Source: Ornithodoros turicata
Taxonomy: Eukaryota; Arthropoda; Arachnida; Ixodida; Argasidae
NCBI RefSeq assembly: GCF_037126465.1
Contig: NC_088201.1
Coordinates: 190,924,031 to 190,988,030 of the forward strand
Length of the DNA stretch: 64,000 bases
Direction: 5' to 3'
Position numbers and translations under genes: made by a program. Shown in pieces: positions 35,796-46,533 of this stretch. The notes under the pieces were generated by a model. It saw only the letters and a list, made by a program, of their open reading frames with translations, was not told the DNA's origin and searched no databases. Numbering within the stretch: the first letter of the stretch is position 1; every line of letters starts with the position of its first letter.

Positions 35796-35839
35796 AGTCT
35801 TGAAACATTCGTTAACATTATAATAATACCAAAATTAGG

Positions 35840-37625
35840 CCAGTGTTGCTATGCATTCTACGATGTTCCTACAACGTGGCAGTGCAATGTTAATCCAATA
35901 TTGCTACGGAACAGTGTCTAAACGTTCCTCAGTCACATTCGAGCAAGATTACTCATCCAAGCACCTGACCGTACCCCATAGCCGCGCAATATTTTGCAAG
36001 ACAGTTGAGAAAGTGTTACTTCAAGCATTGCGCCAACGTGGGTAATGTGCCCGTGAAAATTTGCTGCCAGCAACGATGCTGGAGAACATTTTCGCAACAT
36101 TGAGACAGCGTCACAGCCACACTCCTTCATCAAAAATAAATATGGAGGCAGCATTTCTGTTATGCTGCTGCAACATTGAGACAGCGTTACAGCCATATTT
36201 TTCCAACACAAATACAATATTGAGGCAACATTATGTTATGTTGCTGCAACATTGAGACAGCGCCACAGCTATATTTTTCCATCAGAAGATGCAATATTCA
36301 GACAACATTTATGTTACGTTGCTGCAACATTGAGAAAGGATTAGAGCTATATTTTTCCAACAGAAATATAATATTGACGCAACATTTGTGTAACGCTGCT
36401 GTAACATTGAGACATGATTACAGTAATATTTCTCTGACACAAATACAGTATTCCGGCAATATTTGTGTTACTTGTGTTCTGCAACGTAGAGACAGCGTTG
36501 CAGTTATATTTCTCAAACACAAATACAATGTGGAGGTAATATTTGCATCGCATTTCTGCAAGACTGATACGACATTACAGCCACATTAGTCCAATGCAAA
36601 TACAATATGAAGGCAACATTTGCCTTACGTTTCTGCTACGTAGATTGAGCGTTACACCCATATTTCTCTATTACAAATACAATGTGGAGGCAACATTTGC
36701 GTTGTAGTTTTTAACATTTAGACAACGCTACAACGATATTTCTTGGGAAATAAATACGATATTTCAGGCAACATATTCATGTGTCCAGGTTTTATTGTGG
36801 TTTGTTTTGTTGTGCAACGAGCTGTTTGTGAGGGAGCCTCGTGCATTCCGCTCAGTTAATATCCCATGTAGTGGCAAGCCTGGCTTAAAAACATGGCACG
36901 TGACAGGAAGGGATTTCAGGAATGTTGTTGGATATACTTGACTCATTATAGATATATGAGTTAATTGCAAGTAAGCATCATCGTCACCCTTACAAATGTT
37001 TTACGCCCCACTACACTTAATGAAAGTACCCAACAGTTTGTGCTGCAGTATATCCTCCATCCAGTGGAACGCCCACGCGGTTTCTCCAGCAGAGTTTGCC
37101 TCCATAGGTAGCCCTCCTGCTTGATGACAATACGGGTTTCAATACATTGAAAAATATGTACATACGGTGCCGTAATGTTCTTGCAGTGTTGTGTACACGT
37201 TGCTCAAGTGTTACAAATGAATGTTGCAAATGAATTTAAAGTCGTGGACATTGGCGACCGTTGTGCAACGTCGCAGTATGACATTTATGAAATGTTGCCA
37301 TACAATTCGGTGCTATTTGGGGAGTGTTCAACAAATATGGATGTAACGCTTTACAATGTTGTAGGAGCGTTAAATAACTGTTGCCTAAATAGTGTGTTGT
37401 GTTAAAGAAATATGGCTGTAACAGTGTCACAATGGAGCGAAAACATTACCCAAATGTCTCCAAAATATTCTGGATAGAGGACGGAAATGTTGCCCCAACA
37501 GTCTATTTGTGTTGGGAAAACATCGTTCTGGTGCTTTCACAATATTGCAGAAATGTTTTCAAGCTACGTCGCTGTAACAGATTTTCAAGAGGACATTAGC
37601 CACGTTTCTGCAACGTTTCAGTAAA
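35840..37625. repeat. Decayed ~77-bp tandem repeat array
   Basis: Units of the type 'ttgctgcaacattgagacag ... acaaatacaatat ... gcaacattt' recur every 76-78 bp, clearest at 36159, 36235 and 36313 and continuing to about 36720. Related units in diverged or inverse form occupy 35840-36060 and 37160-37620. 36780-37150 is a non-repetitive interruption. The array lies between two halves of a BEL/Pao pol frame. Open frames here follow the repeat and are not genes. Confidence 0.85.
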
Positions 37626-37639
37626 CATTACCAGAAACT

Positions 37640-37975
37640 TCTGGCAACAAACTGTACCCTTCGAACTGTATTCTTCATTACATGCACCAGGCGCTCCCAC
37701 CAGCCACCCCACCACGCTTGCCTCTCAACTATGAATCTCCAGGTTACGACCGCTATTGGCGAAGTGGTCCCGCACTTTCTCTTTTCGGATGATGGCTTGA
37801 GGTTTTTTTTAATTTCTTTGGGTGCTTTCTCACAAGCCAGGGCATGGTCGGAATACACTGTAGTGGGCAGACCCCGATGTGCCGTAAAACGCCGAAATGC
37901 CATGACACTTGTCAGCAAGGTCTGACACCAGCTGCAAGTGCATCGCGCGCAGGTGGGCGCTTGTCCTCACGAGCA
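37640..37975 (-). pseudogene. BEL/Pao integrase core fragment
   Basis: On the minus strand: RAMHLQLVSDL followed, after a frame shift, by MAFRRFTAHRGLPTTVYSDH, and further on FIVERQAWWGGWWERLVHV. The YSD and VER-x-AWWGGWWER motifs are diagnostic of BEL/Pao integrases; the E in VER is the catalytic Glu position. It has frame breaks and stops at the junction with the repeat array near 37630. Confidence 0.87.
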
Positions 37976-38600
37976 TGGCCCTCACCTCAATTTTCTGGGA
38001 GAAAAATTTTCCTCACCTCACCTCGCCTCAAAAAAATTTTGAAAATTTTTCCTCACCTCATTTTTTTTTATTTTTCATCACCTCACTCACCTCAAAAGTT
38101 TTTTTGAAAATTTTTCCTCTCATAATCTCACCTCAAAAAATGTTTTGAAATTTTTCCTCACCTCACCTCAAAGGAGTTTTTGAGACTTCCTCACCTCACC
38201 TCAATTTTTTCAAGCTATTTTTGTATTCGATGTGACGTTCGCAGGGATTGAAGAATCTTCATCATTAAAGTCGCGTTGGCTTTGAGTGACTGCCAATGAA
38301 CTTCTTGAAATTGCTTAGTCAATGTAACGTTTCTTTGTGTGTTTTTTTTTTTGCTGGCAGATTTAGCCTAATGAATCACAGAAAACGCTTCGTGGAACGA
38401 TTGTTATACCCGTAAAAGTTACGCGTATCACCGACGAGAGAGGAGGACAGCCCCCACCCAGGCGAGAGACAGAAGCTGCAAAAAGGAAATATATCCCATG
38501 TACGCGCGGAAAAAGTTTTCACAAAGTGCGCGTTCATAAAGTTTTCCTCACCTCACCTCAATTTTTTTGAAAATTTTCCTCACCTCACCTCAAAATAAAT
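37976..38600. repeat. Low-complexity CCTCACCTCA minisatellite
   Basis: Repeated 'cctcacctca' separated by A/T runs (aaaattttgaaaattttt), densest at 37976-38215, with a few more copies at 38546-38595 after a 330-bp spacer of ordinary sequence. Confidence 0.85.
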
Positions 38601-39605
38601 AAAGTCTTTATTAAGGTAAATTAGTCTTAGTCAGGTGCGAACCTGTAGTGTCCACCCCGTTTCTCTTATTTCTGCAAGTGTGTTCTGAAGCCCACTGTGC
38701 AGGGATTTGTGATGTGAGGACTTAACCACCAGTTTCGTGAAGTGATCCTCAGGGGCAGCAAAATCGGGCACTTCGCGGATTCTGACTCATATGTGTGACC
38801 TTGTACAGGATGAAAGAGCATCAAAATTCATTTCTCTGTCTGGATCTCGACTGGTGCGTATGTGCCACACGACGCTCCTAACTTTGACGTCGGTTTCTTT
38901 CTGATTAGCAATGACATTTGTCTAGTCTGCCTCTGCATGTGGGGCATTGGTTGTTTTCGTTGCAATTCTTGTCAGTGCATGTTTTCCCTAACATGTTTCC
39001 CTATCTACCATGAAAGCTGCGTGTAACTGAAAGTGTGTTTGTGATGGCGTTGGCGAGTCTGCACCCACTCAAGCGCCGCTTTCCCATCGAAAGATCTAGT
39101 AAATTCCCACCTTTGCACCAAAATGCTTCACATGCATAAAACGGACGTCATCAGTTTAGAAGCCCACAACCTGCAGCAACTTCAGCAATCGGATTGCAAT
39201 AACCATGGGCGCCCACTCGGCTTTTGTCTGTTGTAAATCGATACATCGCTATATGTCGAAAACTGACACTAAAGCGACGTTTTGTTGTCCGGGCCCGGAT
39301 GGCTGCACAGCGTAAATGCATTTATCCTTGTATACTCAACATTTCAAACATGATGATTGTGACAGGTCGTTAACCCTTTCACTTTTCACGTCAACTAGAG
39401 CAGTGAACGATCTCTAGGAATGTACTCTTCGATGGCATGTGCTATATCGAATATCAAAATACTTTCATGACAAAAATATAACAGCATAGCTAATCATTTC
39501 ATCACGGCATGCTGGGTCTTTTACGGCATATCTTTTAGCCATTGCGTTACCGCTTTGCCAAGCCGAAAGCAAATTTCGCTCACACAACACAGCCACACTC
39601 GAGAG
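38601..39605. other. Intronic sequence, no gene recognised
   Basis: No domain-bearing frame. Begins with an AATAAATAAAG-containing end next to the minisatellite, possibly the 3' end of an unidentified retroelement. Confidence 0.3.
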
Positions 39606-39696
39606 GAAGAGAGGACTCCGACTTAACGTAACAAACAAAAAAACTTTAAGCAGACGTGTCGCCTGTCATACGACGGGCATCATCAGTGCAAGATCA

Positions 39697-40190
39697 GTGC
39701 AGTGTTCTTTTACACGTGGCGTGGTGTACAAGCTACAATGTCTAGGTTGTGACACGTGCTATATTGGCGAGACAGGCCGGAAAAGGACCCGCATAAAAGA
39801 ACACAAGAGCGACGTCCGGAACGCAACACGTGCCACACGGCTCAAGACCGAACTCAGCGAGCATTCTTGGAACACCGGGCACCCAAGCAGCACAATGTAC
39901 TGAAAGTCAAGTGCAATAGGTGTGGACGGTATGTGTCTTATCAATGTTTTTTACTTTCGCGAGTCTATTCAAGGCCTTCCAGCTACCCGTCCACCCCTAT
40001 TGCACTCGACTTTCAGTACATTTTGCTGCTTGGGCATTGTTTTGACTACGATAACGCGGTGACCTTGGCATGCGAGCAAAGACTGGGACCGAGGAGGCTC
40101 CTGGAATCGTGGCACATCCGCGCTGATCCCTTGGATTGTAACAAAAACCGTGGCCACCTTCCCGAACAATACTGTCATCTCCTTAGGTAG
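39697..40190 (+). pseudogene. GIY-YIG endonuclease end of a Penelope-like polyprotein
   Basis: The frame from 39697 reads GVVYKLQCLGC, then CYIGETGRKRTRIKEHKS and LSEHSWNTGH: the GIY and YIG strands, the conserved Arg and the His/Glu-rich helix of a PLE GIY-YIG domain. A 153-bp MITE interrupts it. Beyond, from about 40035, the coding resumes with DYDNAVTLACEQRLGPRRLL, ESWHIRADPLDCNKNRG and LPEQY, the typical PLE C-terminus. Upstream RT is lost. The nuclease would nick target DNA for retrotransposition; this copy is broken. Confidence 0.85.
39882..40034. mobile_element. Small palindromic MITE of the CCCAAGCAGCAC family
   Basis: CCCAAGCAGCACAATGTACT at the left and AGTACATTTTGCTGCTTGGG at the right are inverted, and the arms stay complementary for about 50 bp (ending at 'gtccaccc'-type sequence). 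It splits the GIY-YIG frame after NTGH. The flanking CA pair suggests a 2-bp duplication. Its ends match the 1.7 kb elements at 2.4 and 18.6 kb. Confidence 0.87.
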
Positions 40191-40393
40191 CGACTGGTTG
40201 TCGGCTCTCCCGCTCAGTCTTGCACTGATGATGCCCGTCGTATGACAGGCGAAACGTCTGCTTAAAGTTTGTTTGTTTGTTACATTAAGTCGGAGTCCTC
40301 TCTTTCTTTCGTTATGTCATATCCCGGCTTTTGGAGTATTTTCACAGCCACACTCTCAAAGGAATGACGTGCCTGCCACAGCAGGAAGTCGAA

Positions 40394-40420
40394 GGTCGCC
40401 GAACGCTAAGTTCGGCGACC
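40394..40420. repeat. Perfect 11-bp hairpin
   Basis: GGTCGCCGAAC, loop GCTAA, GTTCGGCGACC. Just right of the Penelope-like fragment. No T-run or gene end that would suggest termination. Confidence 0.8.
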
Positions 40421-40489
40421 ATGCATGACCAGTTTGAGGTATGATATCCCGGTCTTGGAAATGTCTCGGCAACACAGTCATTACAGGTA

Positions 40490-40527
40490 GGTGGTGAATG
40501 TATCCTACCTTAGATACATTCACCACC
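40490..40527. repeat. Perfect 15-bp hairpin
   Basis: GGTGGTGAATGTATC, 8-nt loop, GATACATTCACCACC. The second hairpin within 110 bp of the first. Function unknown. Confidence 0.85.
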
Positions 40528-40539
40528 GCAATTTCCACA

Positions 40540-42346
40540 TCTGCATTTCAGTCTCTAGGCATGAAACCTTAGAACAGCATTTAAAATGATAACATTCCTC
40601 ACTATGAAATAATCTAATGTACCTATGTTTAATCAACCATAATTTTCACTTTGGTTCTGTTTCTTTGGGATGTTTTTCTAGCTGCGTTAAATTGTCAAAC
40701 AATAATTGCATTATGTTGCCTTTAATTTTGACATTATATATGCTTCGCAGGCACTAGGAATAAGGTTACCTGTGCAGTGTGGTTGCTAATTAACAGATAT
40801 ATTATCATTAAATTTTCAATTAGACCCCTTCAGGAAAATGTTAAATAGTAGAATTGGAGGCAGTCGATACTTAAAGAAACTCTGCTTGCTTAAAATCTGG
40901 AAAATGCGCACACATTGAGATTACCATTGCCAAATATGGATCTGCAAAACCCGAAATCACTCACATCAGACGCGCATAAAAGGACTCGACCTCCAGGAGC
41001 TTGGACCGCAAAGAAGTTTATCTGGCTGGCAGAGCAACGCCAAATCAGTTTCATTGCTCCAAACCACGTGGTCCTCCGACGTGGAATGAACACAACTCTC
41101 CTCACAGCTGGGACGCACTTTGTTTCAATTTCAGCTCATTTACGTGGTTAAAGTTGGCAGTGGTTATCTGAATGTGCGTGCATGTTTCACGATTTTAAGG
41201 AAAACAGGGCCCCTTTAAATAACGGCTATCTGCAATTCTTTTATCTCACATTTCTCTTAAAGCATCTAATTAAAAAGCTTATGAAAATATGTATGTTAAT
41301 TATCCACCTCTCTGCAAAAGCAACTATATTTGTAATGGCTGCCAAGCCGGGTAAGCTATTGGAAAAAATGAAATAATCCTAATGCAATTATTCTTTTTTG
41401 AAAATTTGGTGCGGCTAAAAAAGGACCCGTATAATATGTCTACAGACTCAATGCGCAGTTTCAGTTCCCCAGGGACCTGTTGCCTACCACAATTATTTTG
41501 CCTCTTAGTTTGCATACACATTGCCTTTACCCAGTCCTACATCGTCGTCCTTGCACGTGGTCATAACAACGAACATAATTTATGGTGGCGGCAGCGTGGT
41601 ATTTCCAACCGATGTGCCTGCTTCCCTGGCAACAAGTTGCATAATTTCTGGCCGTGACTCCTGCTAAATGAATAACCGCGAAAACAGTCACATCACAGAT
41701 GGTCAGTATGCCACTGAATCTCGTCTTAGGGGACGGCGCCACCAGTCGGGGAAATATTACTTTAAATATTGAACGCTTTATCTGATGTCAGTTTCTGCAC
41801 ATAATTTCCCAATTTTGTTGCACAATTTTATGCACTGAGCAAAGACACAAGCATCCACGATATAGTGAATTGCGACTGTTAAGAGCTTACTGTTAACATA
41901 ACAATAACAAAGTCATCATTATTAATGTTTACAATTCATTTTTCTTTTTGAATTATCATTTCTACATTACTAATTATGTATTATTTTGATATTCATTTTA
42001 CATCATATTATTAATTGCTTATTAATTTTTACATCATAGCTTTTTATGCAGCTAATTGTGCGTCTTCCGAAAGCCGCAGGTGACTGCTTTGGATAAGTGT
42101 CAAAACCTGTGAGTGTCAATGTTTTCATGTGTAGAACAGTGCGCGGAACCGTTAATCCTCTTGAACACAAACAGTCATCTTGTAAAAATGTGGGCGTTAG
42201 TGAAGCACATTGTATTTTGAGTTTTCTAAAATTCACTGTCGCCCTACTTTACTTAATTTGTTGACAGCGCTTTATTGGCGGGGGCAAGTCATAGTGGTGC
42301 TACACGTATAATGCATGCGTGATATGCCCTATCAATATTTTTGCAG
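40540..42346. other. End of the 25.5 kb intron, no gene recognised
   Basis: AT-rich sequence with short frames only. Ends with the acceptor tatttttgcag at 42346 before the terminal exon. Confidence 0.5.
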
Positions 42347-42504
42347 ATGTTGAACTGTGGCAGCACACCGATAAAGGTAGCAACGAGAAAAATGCTGAGC
42401 TCTGCAAAGAGAAATTCAAGGAGGAACTTGAGAAACAAAATAAGACAGAGAGTGATGTGAAGGACATCGCTGAGGATTGTGAACCGTACCCGATACAGAG
42501 ATAG
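42347..42504 (+). CDS. Terminal exon of the secreted tick gene (phase 1 start, stop codon)
   Basis: A strong acceptor (caatatttttgcag) is followed by AT, which completes the G left by exon 16785-16843 as Asp, then 51 codons and a TAG stop. Encoded features: VELWQHTDKGSNEKN, a Lys/Glu-rich helical stretch CKEKFKEELEKQNKT with one sequon (NKT), and DCEPYPIQR at the C-terminus. The two Cys here plus one in exon 15568-15722 are the only Cys visible; a further Cys would be expected upstream. A small, acidic, glycosylated secreted protein is the best guess. No family recognised. Confidence 0.75.
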
Positions 42505-42538
42505 AATTAATATAAAGCTGTCCTGCATCCACCGGCGA

Positions 42539-42544
42539 AATAAA
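42539..42544 (+). promoter_or_regulatory. Polyadenylation signal AATAAA
   Basis: AATAAA lies 34 bp after the stop codon of the terminal exon, followed by a GT-rich stretch (gtgtgtgttttt) at about 42566, the usual downstream element. Confidence 0.75.
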
Positions 42545-42667
42545 TATCTTGCGTTTAAGTCCCTGTGTGTGTTTTTCTATAATTTACATTCTGAAAACTT
42601 TATGCATAACACAAACAAAGTCAACCACCGCACAGCGTGATATCACTCATTATAGAGAGAACGAGAG

Positions 42668-43846
42668 TGGTGTGGCGGCCCGTGTGTGATGACGAAGACG
42701 TGCCTCTGCTGCCACGCGCTACGGCGCTGGCACGGCAGTTCTACCGGCACCGTCCTAGCGTGAGGCCACGACCATCTGCCCGCTGGGACATTCCATCATC
42801 GCCGGTCAGGACTCATGTAGAGGGACACCACCTCCTCTACGTTTGGTGACCCGAACTATGAACACCATGTTCGGCGTAATTCGGCCAAGCACCATCCCAA
42901 ATTACTGCAAGCCCACCTCCGAAGGTACGGTGCAACGTTCTACCGAGGAACCGCTAGGCGACGACGTCAATTCACCGCGGCTCCACTCATCGCAACGCCC
43001 GACCGCGCCACACCATGGTCCTACCCACCTTACCCATCCACCCAGATCACGTCGCCATGGTCTCGCACTCTGCGTCACGTCGCCACACGCTTCACGATGG
43101 CACTCCTCGGGCTACCATCAGCGGCACCTTCCCGAGCATCACGCTCCTGTACCGGTCGCGGTACGCCGGTGTCGACCGCGCCACCCGCATCCGCTACGCC
43201 AGCGGTCAAGGAACCCTGCCCGCCTCGCCTTCCCACCTGGCTTTTGTGCAGCATAGTGGCAGTCCAGTCCATCCAATTGCGGTCAAGGGGCAGCAGGACC
43301 AACGTTCCACCGGGGTCACGCACGGAGGCCACAGTGAGTTTACTCCCGGTCTCCACGTGCTTCACGATGGTCCTCCCCGGCACTCTCCGTGGTGACAACA
43401 CTACGAGCTCAACGCTCACGAACCGGTCGCGGTTCTGTCGCCCCACTCTCTTATCACTTCGGCCTACATGCATGCTCTCCGCTTTGGCCCGCCCCTGGAA
43501 CCCTCCCGGCCAGCTCTTGTCCGCACCGTTCAGCCCGCCACTTCTGCCCACTCATCACAAGACGCAAGACCAGCCGTCCCTGTACTGCGTGTCGCCCGTC
43601 TTCCTCCTTTTCCTGTATCGACGCGGAATCTCAACCGCCAGCTCTACACCGCTCCGCGTCTGAGGGGGGGAGTGATGTGGCGGCCCGTGTGTGATGACGA
43701 AGACGTGCCTCTGCTGCCACGCGCTACGGCGCTGGCACGGCAGTTCTACCGGCACCGTCCTAGCGTGAGGCCACGACCATCTGCCCGCTGGGACATTCCA
43801 TCATCGCCGGTCAGGACTCATGTAGAGGGTCACCACCTCCTCTACA
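42668..43846 (+). mobile_element. Miniature LTR retrotransposon (TRIM-like), 1.18 kb
   Basis: Direct LTRs at 42668-42841 and 43673-43846 (174 bp) differ at about three positions, starting TG(A/G)TGTGGCGGCCC and ending CCTCCTCTAC(A/G). A primer-binding-type TTTGGTGACCC follows the 5' LTR, and a purine tract GAGGGGGGGAG precedes the 3' LTR. The 0.83 kb interior has no RT, protease or integrase; its open frames are GC-rich, with no domain. A short leader frame starts MNTMFGVIRPSTIP. A non-autonomous, apparently young insertion. Confidence 0.88.
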
Positions 43847-43850
43847 GTGG

Positions 43851-44672
43851 CGTACGTCATGGAGGAAGGAAACACAAGGAGCGGCCCCTCCAACAGTTTT
43901 CTATCGCGACGAGCATAGCAGGCATCGCATTGCATTCTGGGGTGCTCCTGCCTACCACGTGACCGCTCACGTGACCCTCCAGAGAGCACGGCGCAGCAGA
44001 GCAGACGACGCGAGCTATAGTTTTGTCACAGTTCCGATGACAGTATTACGTTGAACGCGTGCTTGCACTTTATTTCTGTGTGTTCGAATGTTTACTGTTC
44101 TATTAGAAGACCAGTCACAGTGTGCAGAACGTAAAAGGAGTACGCGGGACCGCATGCATCACGTGTGGCAATGGTTACTCCCAATGTATGTAAGTTCTTT
44201 GATTAAGTGTTAAAGAGTGCCGTACTCAAAATATCATTTATATTGTACAACAACAGACGATATGAAATGAATCTGCGGCACAGTTTGAGGTCCCAAATGA
44301 ACAATTCAAGATGACTCGAGCACACACGGGTGACTATAACAACTTACCGCGTACTTACGAACAAAACGTGTTCCCGTGACAGAGCTGCTTTCAGTTCGAG
44401 AGCCGCAGCCGGGGCAGAAACACATTACCATACGTTGTCTCTATGGAGCTCACATTTTCAGAATAAATTACTTTCAAAAAGCTAAAGCATACCATTCATA
44501 CGGATAACAGCGCCAGAAACAAAGCCTTGCAAAATCGATACTTCAGAGGGGATCACGTGGACAGGTGGTGGACAGGAACCAATGGGGATTTTGACTCGAG
44601 CGACCGCTAGAGGGTTGTTACGGTAGTCTGGAACGAAGAGCCGCTTGTTGTGTTTCCTTCCTCCATGGCGTA
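43851..44672. repeat. Inverted pair flanking 0.75 kb of anonymous sequence
   Basis: 43851-43884 (cgtacgtcatggaggaagga, aacacaagg) is the inverse of 44639-44672 (cttcctccatggcgtacg) with two or three mismatches. The left member abuts the 3' LTR of the TRIM, so the TRIM probably inserted at one end of an older TIR element. Confidence 0.65.
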
Positions 44673-45850
44673 CGACCATTTCGGTAGCCTTTTTCAAAGT
44701 GCTCCAACATAAATGTTAAAATAGTTCACTTTGCAGTCGCCCCTACACCTCCTTAAGCAGTGCATTGGCATAAGAAGCAAACAAACACGGTTGTAACAAC
44801 GAAACCACCACCTGTGATCACTAATATAAATGCACAGTGTCACAAAAAGGCGCATTGCTCAGGACAAAGTACACTATCATTCGGAATGAGCTGAACGTTG
44901 GGCTAGTGGGTTAGAAGAGAAGTAGCACTTTGCGCACAAGGGACCAAAGACAACTTTGAGAGACTTGGCACTTGCGTGTCTTCGTTCATGGAGGAAATAA
45001 TCTTATAGAGGTGCACACCGCATTTCCCCACGACAGAGAAATGTAGGTGAAGTTACGTATGACGTTACACGTAATTCTGTGCGCTAAACCAATGGGAATT
45101 CGCAGCCGCCGGTTGACGCCATATACTACGTGCAAACAAGCTGAGTCGAGGAGCGAGGGTTGCGCAACGCCTCTGTTGGAAATAATGCAATTCCAAATAG
45201 CCCACATATCTCATTCAGCTTAGACGGATGTAACATTGAGAATTCTTATTGAAAGCGATAGAGATTTCCAGTTCACACGCGACAATACTGGACAAATAAT
45301 ATATGGAATGCAACTAGAATTTTAATAGGTATCAATCAAAAATCATTGTAAAATCAATGGGGCTAATTGGAATCGCACTGAATAGCACTCATAGAAGCCC
45401 ATCGCAGTTCAGTCTTGTTTCCAATTACGTCAATGTGCTGCAGCAAGAAATTTCCAAAAAAAGCCACCCTGGCGTTCTCATTGTAAATGCATCTGTTTTA
45501 TTTGTATAGTAACACTCAACGCTTCTGCTTCTAATGAGCAGAAATTATGTTTTGCTGTAGAAAAGAATTGCACTCGATGTGGTTCCTCCGTGAAAATTTA
45601 TTGTTATATATATATAACAACACAGTTGATGAAAAATATCACAAATTGCAGATATAAACCTGAAATTTATTTCAAATATCTTGCAGAAGTGATGAATATT
45701 CACCGTGGAGTTGAGGATCGCTCGTAAGAAGCCACACGAAACAGTAAACAGTAGCAACAAAAACTTCATTCAGCACTTACATGTCTTTGAAAAGCGTACC
45801 GTTCACCAGCGGCACACACTGCCACGATCCACAACGAGTAAACTGCTCAT
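44673..45850. other. No gene recognised
   Basis: Mixed sequence with a short TA palindrome (ttgttatatatatataacaa at 45600-45619). No supported coding region. Confidence 0.3.
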
Positions 45851-45854
45851 TCCA

Positions 45855-46510
45855 TCTCAAACGTCCGAGGTCGGTGGCTCGAACCTTCTGGGACTGCGAC
45901 AATTCTTTCCTATCTTTTTTTTTTTTTTTTTGTGGCGTTTCACTTTACGCGCGCAAGAAAAATGCAAAATATTTCGGTCACAAAGCTAACCGCTTCTCCG
46001 CTAGGTGGCTCCAAACTTCTGCATAATGCGCGAAACCTCGCTCTCTTTGCGTGGCTCTTGCGTGCCAACCCTTCAACGGATCGCAAAAATTTTAACGGGA
46101 TGCACTTGGAGAAGGTACGTCTCTTTGGGAGCGGGTTTCTATCGATTTTAAGCCTAAAACAGCAAACCAGAACGGCTGCCAATGTTGCACAAAACCTGGG
46201 ATATTGATCACTGTTTTATGTCGCGTTACGTATCGCATATACAAATGATTTTTATTTCGCTTTATCCCCACAATGTGGACATTACGTCAAAAAAGTTTTC
46301 TTTCCCAACAATGCCCAAATAGAGACGACAAAAAAGCAAACTGCCGGACTCTATAGATACTCAATCGTGGTATCAAAGTTTAGACAAATGCCTCTACTAT
46401 GCAGGAATAAAATATCTCGAGAGCGTTTTCCTTTGTTGGGAATATACACTTTCTTGAAGTTGAACGGTGTAGGAGCCATGCCGCACGCGAGGTTCCGGGG
46501 GTCCGGGCGT
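45855..46510 (-). repeat. ~0.7 kb dispersed repeat, diverged copy
   Basis: The reverse complement aligns with 56140-56868 and 62535-63275: 'cctgggatattgatca', 'acaaaacctgggatattg', 'ttttaacgggatgcac' and the end 'tcgagccaccgacctc'-type sequence. A poly-T run (45917-45933) lies inside. Open frames on both strands are by-products of the repeat. Confidence 0.85.
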
Positions 46511-46533
46511 TCGTTTCTCCGCACAACTCTTAA

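Larger units (their letters stand above)
39611..40300 (+). mobile_element. Penelope-like element fragment with inverted terminal repeats
   Basis: 80-bp inverted repeats at 39611-39690 and 40221-40300 enclose a GIY-YIG coding segment. The repeats differ at only a few positions. Penelope-like elements are known for terminal repeats in odd orientations, GIY-YIG endonucleases and hammerhead motifs. The RT domain is absent. Confidence 0.82.

Noticed and set aside
36061..36589. Frames with CCCNIE-type repeats as a repeat protein
   Set aside because: They follow the 77-bp DNA tandem array in several frames with stops; this is satellite-like DNA, not a gene.
37976..38215. CRISPR-like array in the CCTCACCTCA repeats
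   Set aside because: Irregular spacing, A/T-run spacers and a eukaryotic context; it is a simple minisatellite.
42319..42346. ATG at 42319 as the true start of the terminal coding segment
   Set aside because: The stretch up to 42346 is a polypyrimidine tract and splice acceptor, and the downstream frame fits the phase left by exon 16785-16843.
43015..43663. Long overlapping GC-rich frames in the TRIM interior as host genes
   Set aside because: Several frames are open on both strands at once, a GC-composition effect. No domain, and the segment lies between two LTRs.
45940..46207. Frames in the 45.9, 56.5 and 62.9 kb repeats as a conserved protein
   Set aside because: Both strands are open in each copy and the copies differ by indels that break either frame.
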